The position numbers and the translations under genes are program-made. The notes under the pieces are model-generated. The model was not told the DNA's origin. It made no database searches and was given only the letters and a program-made list of their open reading frames with translations. From Pseudomonadota bacterium (GTDB lineage Bacteria > Desulfobacterota > Desulfovibrionia > Desulfovibrionales > Desulfovibrionaceae), in contig JAEWCY010000033.1 in NCBI GenBank assembly GCA_023390395.1, forward strand, positions 1 through 5,240: a stretch of DNA of 5,240 nucleotides, written 5' to 3'. Of this stretch, positions 1-5,187 are shown one piece after another. How positions within the stretch are numbered: the first letter of the stretch is position 1; each line of letters opens with the position of its first letter.

Positions 1-56
1 GAAATGGGGCGGGCGGTGCTGGCCGGCTTTGCGGCCTGCGTCGCCCGCCCCATTTC
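1..56. terminator. Long near-perfect hairpin at window edge; possible bidirectional terminator or dispersed palindrome
   Basis: Bases 1-15 and 42-56 are perfect reverse complements (15 bp, starting GAAATGGGG and ending CCCCATTTC). The 26-base middle part folds further: 18-19 pair with 38-39, and 21-25 pair with 32-36 around a 6-base loop. In a plus-strand RNA, 16/41 and 17/40 can also form G-U pairs. The AAA/TTT ends of the stem resemble a bidirectional intrinsic terminator, but no T-run follows on the plus strand, and what follows on the minus strand lies outside the window. It is about 160 bases beyond the last gene (stop at 215), so it could end that transcript, a converging one from the left, or be a REP-like repeat. 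Confidence 0.5.
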
Positions 57-129
57 CGAGACCACAACGACCGACGCCTCGCCGCCCGCCGTTCCCACAC
101 GTCTCCCCACCCGCACCCGTCGGGGAGGT

Positions 130-154
130 CAAGGAGGGGGTCACCCCCTCCTTG
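130..154 (-). terminator. 12-bp inverted repeat downstream of wbuC; candidate terminator or repeat element
   Basis: Bases 130-141 (CAAGGAGGGGGT) and 143-154 (ACCCCCTCCTTG) are perfect reverse complements around one central base. In RNA this gives an 11-bp, very GC-rich stem with a 3-base loop. It begins 61 bases after the wbuC stop codon. There is no T-run after it on either strand, so it is not a textbook intrinsic terminator. It may act as a 3'-end stabilising hairpin or be a copy of a dispersed repeat: on the minus strand it is led by GCCTCCGGCGGC, a motif I associate from memory with repeated intergenic hairpins in GC-rich Desulfovibrio-type genomes. Confidence 0.42.
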
Positions 155-171
155 CCGCCGGAGGCATCTTA

Positions 172-216
172 CCTCTTCCCTTCTCCTCTCCTCGTCTTCC
201 CTTCCCTCACCCCTCT
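172..216. other. Pyrimidine-rich tract (purine-rich in the wbuC 3' end)
   Basis: Of 45 plus-strand bases, only 194 (G) and 209 (A) are purines. The tract runs from the wbuC stop codon towards the inverted repeat at 130-154, so the wbuC transcript ends in an almost pure G/A stretch. No reading frame or RNA gene is seen in 1-214. Apart from this tract and the two hairpins, I see nothing in that region. Confidence 0.6.
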
Positions 217-787
217 ACCACGCCCTCGCCTCCAATCCCATCAACTCGCGAAACCGGTCTTCGACGCCGCGCAGGTAGTCCAGGGCGGCGGGATCGGTTT
301 CGGCCGGGGCGAAGGGGGCGAAGTCCTTGTCGGACATGGGGCTGTAGGGGCCGGGTTTGATTTCGAAGATGGCGGTATCGGGCGTCAGGGCGATGACGGC
401 GTGCCAGCCGCCGGCCGGGGCGTCCACGGCGTAGGAGCCGGCCGCGGCGTCGATGACGGCGCAGTCGTCGCGGCTGAAGGAGCCGTCGTCGTGAAAGCAG
501 ATGAATCCCATCCTGCCGGAGAGCGCCACGAAGGCTTCGTCCTTGGCCGGGTTCTGGTGGCGGTGGGGCCGGACGTAGGTGCCGGGCTGCATGGCGTTGA
601 TCATGCGGTGCAGGTTGGCGGCGTCGGCGGCGTGGAAGCGGTGGATTTCGCGGCGGCGGGGGTTTGCGGCCGCGTCACGGCATTTTTGGGCCACGAGCGC
701 CGCATCCGCCACGGTGAACCGGTCGTGGTCGGACTGGGTGGCCAGGGGCGAGATGCGGCGCAGGACGGGAACCGCGCGATCAGCCAT
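215..787 (-). CDS. wbuC: WbuC-family cupin-fold metalloprotein
   Basis: A 190-residue soluble protein with one cupin barrel in the middle. Cupin motif 1 lies at residues 68-91 (PGTYVRPHRH, then E84 and G91), giving metal ligands H75, H77 and E84 in an H-x-H-x6-E pattern. Motif 2 supplies H129 (GGWHAV) and is followed by EIKPGPY at 142-148, a signature I associate with the WbuC family. WbuC proteins are commonly encoded in O-antigen and capsule loci, but their reaction is not established. A sugar-nucleotide or polysaccharide modifying role is inferred from context, here the WecA-like enzyme and glycosyltransferase encoded just upstream. The ATG at 787 lies inside the end of the preceding gene (8-base overlap) and has no clear Shine-Dalgarno, which suggests coupled translation. 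An in-frame stop a few codons upstream makes this the first possible ATG. The region after the barrel (about 150-190) is charged and probably helical. Confidence 0.87.
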   Translation of the reverse strand: MADRAVPVLRRISPLATQSDHDRFTVADAALVAQKCRDAAANPRRREIHRFHAADAANLHRMINAMQPGTYVRPHRHQNPAKDEAFVALSGRMGFICFHDDGSFSRDDCAVIDAAAGSYAVDAPAGGWHAVIALTPDTAIFEIKPGPYSPMSDKDFAPFAPAETDPAALDYLRGVEDRFRELMGLEARAW

Positions 788-1103
788 GCAGGGGGATGCC
801 GGCAGCGGTCAGGCGGTGGTAGGCGGCGACGACCTGGCCGGACAGGCACATGTCGCGCAGCAGGAAGAGGACGATGATGCCCCAGTACCCCCAGCAGCAG
901 ACTTTCTTTTCGACGCCTTCGGTCTGGCCGAGCTGGATCTTGAAGAAGGCGAAGCTGACCAGGGCCAGGGGCAGCATGACCCACCAACGGATGGTGGTGG
1001 CCTCGATGAACATGAAGAGCACGAACAGCAGGCCCAGGGCCAGGGCGGCCCAGGTCAGCGGGGAGAACGAGCTGCAGGCGCAGCCGCATTTCTGATCGGA
1101 CAT
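780..1103 (-). CDS. Small cysteine-rich membrane protein of unknown function
   Basis: A 107-residue protein that I do not recognise as a named family. The N-terminus carries a C-x-C-x-C cluster (C6, C8, C10 in KCGCACSS). Hydrophobic segments follow at about 17-35, 41-56 and 73-86, with a cytosolic-looking loop (QLGQTEGVEKK) between the second and third. A CC pair (C69, C70) precedes the third segment and C86 lies at its end. The six cysteines could bind metal or form disulfides; this is inference. The start at 1103 is supported by AGGAG at 1116-1112 with 8-base spacing. Longer in-frame extensions to the right would run through the non-coding gap and antisense to the glycosyltransferase, and are rejected. 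Its last 8 bases overlap the start of wbuC, so the two are probably translated together. A possible promoter sits just upstream (1161-1132), so this pair may be transcribed separately from the glycosyltransferase genes. Confidence 0.85.
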   Translation of the reverse strand: MSDQKCGCACSSFSPLTWAALALGLLFVLFMFIEATTIRWWVMLPLALVSFAFFKIQLGQTEGVEKKVCCWGYWGIIVLFLLRDMCLSGQVVAAYHRLTAAGIPLHG

Positions 1104-1136
1104 AGGGTACTCTCCTTTCCGGTTTTCCGACCCTAT
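1102..1136 (-). promoter_or_regulatory. Inverted repeat spanning the ribosome binding site and start codon of the Cys-rich gene
   Basis: On the minus strand ATAGGGT (1136-1130) is mirrored by ACCCTAT (1108-1102), the latter including the first two bases of the start codon. Between them lie a small CGG-AAAA-CCG hairpin (1129-1120) and the Shine-Dalgarno AGGAG (1116-1112). If transcribed from further upstream, this could fold with the start codon in the stem and the Shine-Dalgarno in the loop; alternatively it is a DNA operator. Seven-base arms at this distance are not rare by chance, so the position is the main argument. Confidence 0.3.
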
Positions 1137-1161
1137 AGGCATGGAGGCGGCCGGCTGTCCA
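1132..1161 (-). promoter_or_regulatory. Candidate sigma-70 promoter for the Cys-rich gene and wbuC
   Basis: On the minus strand TGGACA (1161-1156; 5 of 6 to TTGACA) and TATAGG (1137-1132; 4 of 6 to TATAAT) are separated by 18 bases. A start point near 1125 would leave a leader of about 20 bases holding the good Shine-Dalgarno of the downstream gene. The spot fits well, lying in the 74-base gap after the glycosyltransferase stop, but short promoter matches are weak evidence. Confidence 0.4.
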
Positions 1162-1177
1162 GAAAAGGCGGGCGCGA

Positions 1178-2299
1178 TCAGGCGAGGCGGGCGTAGGCCT
1201 CGGCCAGGGCCTTGCCTACGCCCCGGGGGGAGAAACGGCCGGCCACGGCGTCCAGGCCGCCCTGGCCCAGGCGAGCGCGAAGGCCGGGGTCGGCAAGCAG
1301 CGAAGCCAGGGCGTCGGCCAGGACCTTGGCGTCGCCGGGCGGCACGACCAGGCCGGTCTCGCCGTGGCGGTTGACCCAGGGCACGCCCGAGCCGGGGATG
1401 TCCGTGGAGACGACCGGCTTGCCGCCGGCCATGGCTTCGAGCTGCACGATGCCGAACATCTCGGCCCGGGACACGGAAGGCAGGCAGAAGACGTCGCAGG
1501 CGGCCAGCCAGGCGGCCAGCTCGGCGTCGGGGATGCGGCCGGGGAGGAACACGCGGTCCGAGAGCCCGGCCGCCGCGATGCGCGCGGCCAGGGCGTCGCC
1601 GAGGGGCCCCGAGCCGCCGATGACCACGGCCGCGTCGCGCGGGAGCATGGCCGCCGCGTCCACGAGCACGTCGAAGCCCTTGTAGGGCACGAGCCGCCCC
1701 AGGGCAAAGACCAGGGGCCGGTCGCCGAAACGGGCCCGGACGGCGGCCACGGCGGCCGGATCGGCCCGGCAGGGGTCGGCCATGGAGGCGTCCACGCAAA
1801 AGGGGACCACCGCGCCCTTGGGCACGATGCGCGCGGCCTGGTTGGAGGCGGCCAGATGCACGGGGCTCGGGGCGATGACCAGATCGGCCCGGCGGCAGAG
1901 CCACGTTTCCAGCGGCCCGACCAGGGCGGCCAGCGCGCCCTTGCCGATGACGTCGCTGTGCCAGGTGAGCGCGATCCTGGCCTTGGGCCGGGCCAGGAAA
2001 GCGGCCAGAGCGGCCAGGGGATTGGGCAGGTGCAGGTGGAGCACGTCGAAGCGCGGGGCCAGGCGCAGAAAGGCGGCCAGGTAGGCGGGCGAAAGCGGCT
2101 GGGAGGCGACTGTGCGCCAGACCGGCACGCGGCGCACGGGGCACGGCGCGGCCGCGTCGTCGTAGGGGTCGGGCCCGGCGAAGCACAGCACCTCGACCTC
2201 GGCCCCCAGGCGCAGGAGTTCTTCCACGGCCTGGCGCGTGGCCGTTTCCACGCCGCCGGGGTCCGGCGGATAGAACTTGCCGACCTGCAGGACCCTCAT
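1178..2299 (-). CDS. GT4-family glycosyltransferase (GT-B fold)
   Basis: A 373-residue cytosolic or membrane-associated glycosyltransferase that should transfer a sugar from a nucleotide sugar with retention of configuration, probably onto a lipid-linked acceptor made by the neighbouring WecA-like enzyme. The N-terminal Rossmann half opens with MRVLQVGKFYPP and a glycine-rich GGVET loop (15-19), and has HSD at 114-116, as in mannosyl/galactosyl GT4 enzymes. The C-terminal half starts near 195 with FALGRLVPYKGFDVLV, then GGSGPL (228-233). It ends with the donor-site E-x7-E motif (E280, E288 in EMFGIVQLE) and GETGLVVPPGD (313-323). Length is normal for the family and no key residue is missing. 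Its ATG overlaps the upstream stop codon as ATGA and has no Shine-Dalgarno of its own, so its translation should depend on the upstream gene. The frame stays open far upstream of 2299, but that part is a shadow of the WecA-like gene. The sugar donor and acceptor cannot be told from sequence. Confidence 0.92.
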   Translation of the reverse strand: MRVLQVGKFYPPDPGGVETATRQAVEELLRLGAEVEVLCFAGPDPYDDAAAPCPVRRVPVWRTVASQPLSPAYLAAFLRLAPRFDVLHLHLPNPLAALAAFLARPKARIALTWHSDVIGKGALAALVGPLETWLCRRADLVIAPSPVHLAASNQAARIVPKGAVVPFCVDASMADPCRADPAAVAAVRARFGDRPLVFALGRLVPYKGFDVLVDAAAMLPRDAAVVIGGSGPLGDALAARIAAAGLSDRVFLPGRIPDAELAAWLAACDVFCLPSVSRAEMFGIVQLEAMAGGKPVVSTDIPGSGVPWVNRHGETGLVVPPGDAKVLADALASLLADPGLRARLGQGGLDAVAGRFSPRGVGKALAEAYARLA

Positions 2300-3813
2300 G
2301 GCGCGGCGGCGAAGGCGTCCAGGGCGGCGGTGACCGTGCGGCGCAGGTTCTCGACCCGGCGCAGGGTGAACTCGTTTATGGGGTCGGCGGCGAGGTTTTT
2401 CACCAGCCACAAGGCCCCCAGCACCCGGCCGTCCTTGCTGACCAGGGGCAGTTCGAGTTTCATGACCGCCGGCGAGCACAGAAGCTCCTTGTCCGAGCCC
2501 CCTTCCCCCTCGCGCCGCCAGCGGTAGACGTCGCCGCCGCCGGCCTGGGGCGGCTCGGGCCGTAGCCGGCACGAGGCCGGGGCCTCGCCGGCCAGGACCA
2601 TCTCGGCCATGTCGAAGCGCAGATGCTCCAGGGCGGCGGTCATGCGCGTCCAGAGCTGGGCGACGTCCGCGGCCTGGGAAATCTCGATCTGGTGGTTGAG
2701 GAAGGTGCGCCGGTCCCGGGCAAGGCCCGTGTCGTCGGAGACGTCGCGCAGCCAGCCGAGGATCTTGTCCACGGCGAAGTAGCTGAAATACCCGGCCTTG
2801 CGCACGAGCAGCACCAGGGCCGCGCCCACGGCCAGAAGGAACAGCCCGGCCGGGGCGTTGCGCAGGTTGACCAGCACCAGGGCGGACAGGGCCAGGAAGA
2901 TGGTGATGCCGTAGATGAACAGCACCGCCTGGCGCTGGGACCAGCCGCGGCTCAATAGCTTGTGGTGCACGTGGCGCTTGTCCGGCTCGAACATGTCCCG
3001 GCCGCGCATGAAGCGCCGCAGCGGCGCGGTGATGGTGTCGAGCAGCGGCACGCCGAGCGCGATGACCGGCATGAGCAGTGTCGCGCCCACCTGGCTTTTG
3101 ACCGAACCGGAAACGGACAGCGCCGCCAGCATGTAGCCGAGGAAATAGCTGCCGCCGTCGCCGAGAAACAGGCTCGCCGGATTGAAGTTGTAGCGCAGGA
3201 AACCGAGGGTGGCCCCGGCCATGACCGCGAACAGCGCGGCGGTGTGGGCCTCGCCGCGCATGCCGGCCAGCACGGCCTGGACCGCCGTGGCGAAGAAGAC
3301 CACCCCGGCCGCCAGCCCGTCCAGGCCGTCGATGAGGTTGATGGCGTTGATGAGCAGCACGAACCAGAAGACCGTGACGGCGTAGGACAGCAGGTCGAAA
3401 CGGATGATGAAGTCGCCGGGCAGGGCGAAGGAGGCGATGCGGGCCCCGCCGTAGCAGGCCACGCAGGCGGCCACGATCTGGGCCGCGAGCTTGAGCTTGG
3501 ACGGCAGGGTCCACTTGTCGTCGGCGAAGCCCACGGCGAAGATGATGCACGCGCCGGCGTAGACGTAGCACATGCTGCGCTCGAAGAGGATCGCCGCGAC
3601 CGGGCGCGGCAACACCACGGCGGCCAGGACCAGGCAGGCGAAAAACGTCAGGAAGAGCGCCAGCCCGCCGCTTCGGGGCATGGGCGTGGTGTGCACGGTG
3701 CGGGCTTGCGGGATGGCCAGGATGCCAAAGCGCCGCCCCAGCCAACGCGCGGCCGGCGTCAGCAGCAGGGACAGGACCAGGGCGGCCAGGAAAAGCGAGA
3801 ATATCGGGGTCAT
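2296..3813 (-). CDS. WecA/MraY-superfamily polyprenyl-phosphate HexNAc-1-phosphate transferase with extra C-terminal domain
   Basis: A 505-residue integral membrane enzyme expected to move a HexNAc-1-phosphate (GlcNAc-1-P or a relative) from its UDP-sugar to undecaprenyl phosphate, the first step of making an O-antigen-like or other lipid-linked glycan. About eleven hydrophobic segments fill residues 1-338. Family motifs appear in order: HTTPMPRSGGLALF (41-54), the Asp pair D98-D99 in GFADDKWTLPSK, NAINLIDGLDGLAAG (156-170), FLGDGGSYFLGY (216-227, with the expected catalytic-site Asp D219) and the HIHH-type motif HVHHKLLSRG (281-290). This favours a WecA-type sugar-phosphate transferase over MraY of peptidoglycan synthesis. 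Residues about 340-505 are soluble and extra: classical WecA proteins end near 350-370. This tail looks GAF-like (see findings). The ATG at 3813 has GGAAG at 3824-3820 with 6-base spacing. The stop overlaps the glycosyltransferase start by 4 bases. Which sugar is used is not known. Confidence 0.92.
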   Translation of the reverse strand: MTPIFSLFLAALVLSLLLTPAARWLGRRFGILAIPQARTVHTTPMPRSGGLALFLTFFACLVLAAVVLPRPVAAILFERSMCYVYAGACIIFAVGFADDKWTLPSKLKLAAQIVAACVACYGGARIASFALPGDFIIRFDLLSYAVTVFWFVLLINAINLIDGLDGLAAGVVFFATAVQAVLAGMRGEAHTAALFAVMAGATLGFLRYNFNPASLFLGDGGSYFLGYMLAALSVSGSVKSQVGATLLMPVIALGVPLLDTITAPLRRFMRGRDMFEPDKRHVHHKLLSRGWSQRQAVLFIYGITIFLALSALVLVNLRNAPAGLFLLAVGAALVLLVRKAGYFSYFAVDKILGWLRDVSDDTGLARDRRTFLNHQIEISQAADVAQLWTRMTAALEHLRFDMAEMVLAGEAPASCRLRPEPPQAGGGDVYRWRREGEGGSDKELLCSPAVMKLELPLVSKDGRVLGALWLVKNLAADPINEFTLRRVENLRRTVTAALDAFAAAP

Positions 3814-3860
3814 AGGCTACTTCCGGCCGGCGCGCCGCACTCCCGCCCGCCGACCGGCGC

Positions 3861-3889
3861 ACCATAGGCCATGCCCGCTTCGCCGTCCA
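3861..3889 (-). promoter_or_regulatory. Candidate sigma-70 promoter for the WecA-like/GT4 operon
   Basis: On the minus strand TGGACG (3889-3884; 4 of 6) and TATGGT (3866-3861; 4 of 6) are 17 bases apart, in the 119-base gap after the rhodanese gene. The predicted start point near 3854 would give a leader of about 40 bases. The layout and the bases just before the -10 (GCATGGCC) resemble the candidate at 1161-1132. No clear terminator was seen between the rhodanese stop and this site, so read-through is also possible. Confidence 0.33.
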
Positions 3890-3932
3890 CACGCCCCCGC
3901 GACGGCACGGCCGGCATTTCGGGAGACGAGCG

Positions 3933-4325
3933 TCAGCGGGAGTCCCCGGAGACCGATTCGCCGCCGAAGAGCTTCCAGCCGAGCATGCCCCAGGTGAGGT
4001 TGGAGGCGTCGTAGCCGCCGGCCGCCAGCCGCCGGGCCACGAAGGGCGAACGATGGCCGGTCATGCACACGACCACCACCGGCCGCTTGGGGTCGAGCCC
4101 CAGGCTCGCCGGATCGGCGGCCATGGCGTCGGGCCGGTTGACCGCGCCGGGGATGTGGAACAGGGCGTATTCCGTCGACGTGCGCACGTCGAGCAGCTGC
4201 GGCTTGGCCGCGCCGGAAAGCCTCGCCCGCAGCCGCCAGGGCAGGGTCTGCGAAACACCCGCCGCCAGCCAGCCGAGGTCCCAGGCCACGAAGAAAAGCA
4301 GGAAAAAAAACAGCAATCCCTTCAT
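3933..4325 (-). CDS. Membrane-anchored single-domain rhodanese-like protein
   Basis: A 130-residue protein with a hydrophobic N-terminal helix (about 4-23; uncleaved anchor or signal peptide) and one rhodanese domain, so the domain is probably outside the cytoplasmic membrane. Rhodanese marks are LLDVRTSTEY (44-53), HIPGAVNRP (57-65) and the active loop C87-M-T-G-H-R-S. The catalytic cysteine is present, so sulfur transfer or another persulfide/redox role is possible; the substrate is unknown. The C-terminal TWGMLGWKLFGG (111-122) resembles the end of other small rhodaneses. The ATG at 4325 is preferred because it lies 13 bases after the mqnP stop, follows a G-rich GGGGGGTGG stretch that can serve as ribosome binding site, and starts directly with Met-Lys plus the hydrophobic helix. 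An upstream ATG at 4379 would overlap mqnP and add an arginine- and cysteine-rich non-signal stretch. The gene is probably cotranscribed with mqnP. An eight-base T run sits in codons 6-8 and spills one base either side of full codons. Confidence 0.87.
   Translation of the reverse strand: MKGLLFFFLLFFVAWDLGWLAAGVSQTLPWRLRARLSGAAKPQLLDVRTSTEYALFHIPGAVNRPDAMAADPASLGLDPKRPVVVVCMTGHRSPFVARRLAAGGYDASNLTWGMLGWKLFGGESVSGDSR
4303..4310. repeat. Eight-base A/T homopolymer inside the start of the rhodanese gene
   Basis: AAAAAAAA on the plus strand reads as eight T in the coding strand, within the Phe-Phe-Phe codons of the N-terminal helix. It stands out in a GC-rich segment where TTC would be the expected Phe codon. 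Gain or loss of one base would shift the frame and destroy the protein after about eight residues. Confidence 0.75.
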
Positions 4326-4338
4326 GGCCACCCCCCTA

Positions 4339-5187
4339 TCACGGGGCCAGGAACACCGCCAGCAGCGCCCCGACGCCAAGCAGCACGGCGATGACGCCGT
4401 TTAACGTGAAAAACGCCACGTTGATGCGCGAGAGGTCGTTTTCGCCGATGAGCCTGTGCTCCACGAGCAGCACCACGGAGCACACAGCCCAGAAGGCGTA
4501 ATAGATCCAAGACAACCCGGCGGCGTAGCCGGCCAAAAGGAAGAAGGCGGCCGCGTCCACATGGGAAAAGGCGGCCAGGCGCAGGGCCGTGCCCACGCCG
4601 AACTTCGCCGGCATGGACCACAAGCCCTGGGAGCGGTCGAAGTCCACGTCCTGGCAGGCGTAGAGGATGTCGAAGCCGGCCGTCCAGCAGGTCACGCCGC
4701 AGCCAAAAAGGATCGCGGCCACGGCGAATTCCGGCTTGACCGCCAGCCAGCCGGCGACAGGGGCCAGCCCCAGCACCGAGCCCAACACGAAATGGCACAG
4801 CCAGGTGAACCGCTTGGTCAGGCTGTAAAACGCGCCCCAGACCAGGGCCACGGGGGCGAGCATCAGACACAGGCTGTTGAGCCCGGCGCAGGCGGCCACG
4901 AAGACGACCGCGCAGCCGGCCGTGAACCCCCAAGCCGCCTTGAGGCTCACTTCGCCCGTGACCAGCTCGCGACCCTGGGTGCGGGGATTGACGCGGTCAA
5001 AGCGCACGTCGGCCAAGCGGTTGACGGCCATGGCAAAGGACCGCATGGCCACCATGGCCACGGTCAAAAGCAGAAACGCCCGCCAACCCGGCCAGCCCCC
5101 GGCGGCCACGAACAAGCCGATATACGCGAACGGCAACGCGAACACCGAATGCTCAATCTTCACCAACCGCGCCAACGCTGCGAACAT
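4339..5187 (-). CDS. mqnP: UbiA-family aromatic prenyltransferase, probably menaquinone biosynthesis prenyltransferase MqnP
   Basis: A 282-residue integral membrane protein with about eight or nine hydrophobic segments, the usual size for UbiA enzymes. It should join a polyprenyl diphosphate to an aromatic acid at the membrane. The first prenyl-diphosphate/Mg site is N56-R-L-A-D60-V-R-F-D64 followed by NPRTQGREL. The second is D173-ILYACQ-D180-V-D-F-D184 followed by SQGLWSMPAKFG. Both are intact. The N-terminal IEHSVFALPFAYIG (11-24) and the wording of the two motifs match the group once labelled putative 4-hydroxybenzoate polyprenyltransferase and now linked to the futalosine menaquinone pathway (MqnP). 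The MqnP assignment rests on that resemblance and on the suspected menaquinone-using, anaerobic host; UbiA proper cannot be fully excluded. The ATG at 5187 has GGAG at 5196-5193 with 5-base spacing. The stop codon is followed at once by an in-frame TAG, then 13 bases after the stop by the rhodanese gene. No promoter is evident in the 53 bases left upstream. Confidence 0.88.
   Translation of the reverse strand: MFAALARLVKIEHSVFALPFAYIGLFVAAGGWPGWRAFLLLTVAMVAMRSFAMAVNRLADVRFDRVNPRTQGRELVTGEVSLKAAWGFTAGCAVVFVAACAGLNSLCLMLAPVALVWGAFYSLTKRFTWLCHFVLGSVLGLAPVAGWLAVKPEFAVAAILFGCGVTCWTAGFDILYACQDVDFDRSQGLWSMPAKFGVGTALRLAAFSHVDAAAFFLLAGYAAGLSWIYYAFWAVCSVVLLVEHRLIGENDLSRINVAFFTLNGVIAVLLGVGALLAVFLAP

Noticed and set aside
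29..877. Plus-strand open frame of 282 codons covering wbuC and the left intergenic region
   Set aside because: Gly/Val/Arg-rich antisense shadow of wbuC that runs through the hairpin and pyrimidine tract; no recognisable motif.
780..2186. Long minus-strand extension of the Cys-rich gene to 468 residues
   Set aside because: The added part runs antisense-like through the GT4 gene in another frame with Arg/Pro/Gly-rich nonsense. The good Shine-Dalgarno and the change to normal protein composition place the start at 1103.
1364..2527. Plus-strand open frame of 387 codons
   Set aside because: It lies antisense to the GT4 and WecA-like genes and has a Gly/His/Gln/Ala-rich composition without any domain. 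It is a shadow frame typical of high-GC coding DNA.
2962..3867. Plus-strand open frame of 301 codons antisense to the WecA-like gene
   Set aside because: Low-complexity, Gln/Gly/Asp/His-rich translation with no family features; explained by GC-rich codons read on the other strand.
2300..3892. Upstream extension of the glycosyltransferase frame to a 904-residue protein
   Set aside because: The N-terminal 531 residues are an Arg/Pro/Gly-rich out-of-frame reading of the WecA-like gene. The real GT4 begins at MRVLQVGKFY with the ATGA overlap.
3817..4068. Minus-strand 83-codon frame across the rhodanese/WecA-like gap
   Set aside because: Out-of-frame reading of the rhodanese end continuing into the gap; Arg/Gly-rich with no motif or convincing ribosome binding site.
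3933..4379. Earlier start of the rhodanese at 4379 (18 extra residues)
   Set aside because: It would overlap mqnP by about 40 bases and put an Arg/Cys/Trp-rich stretch before a clear N-terminal membrane helix. The ATG at 4325 has better spacing and a G-rich ribosome binding site.
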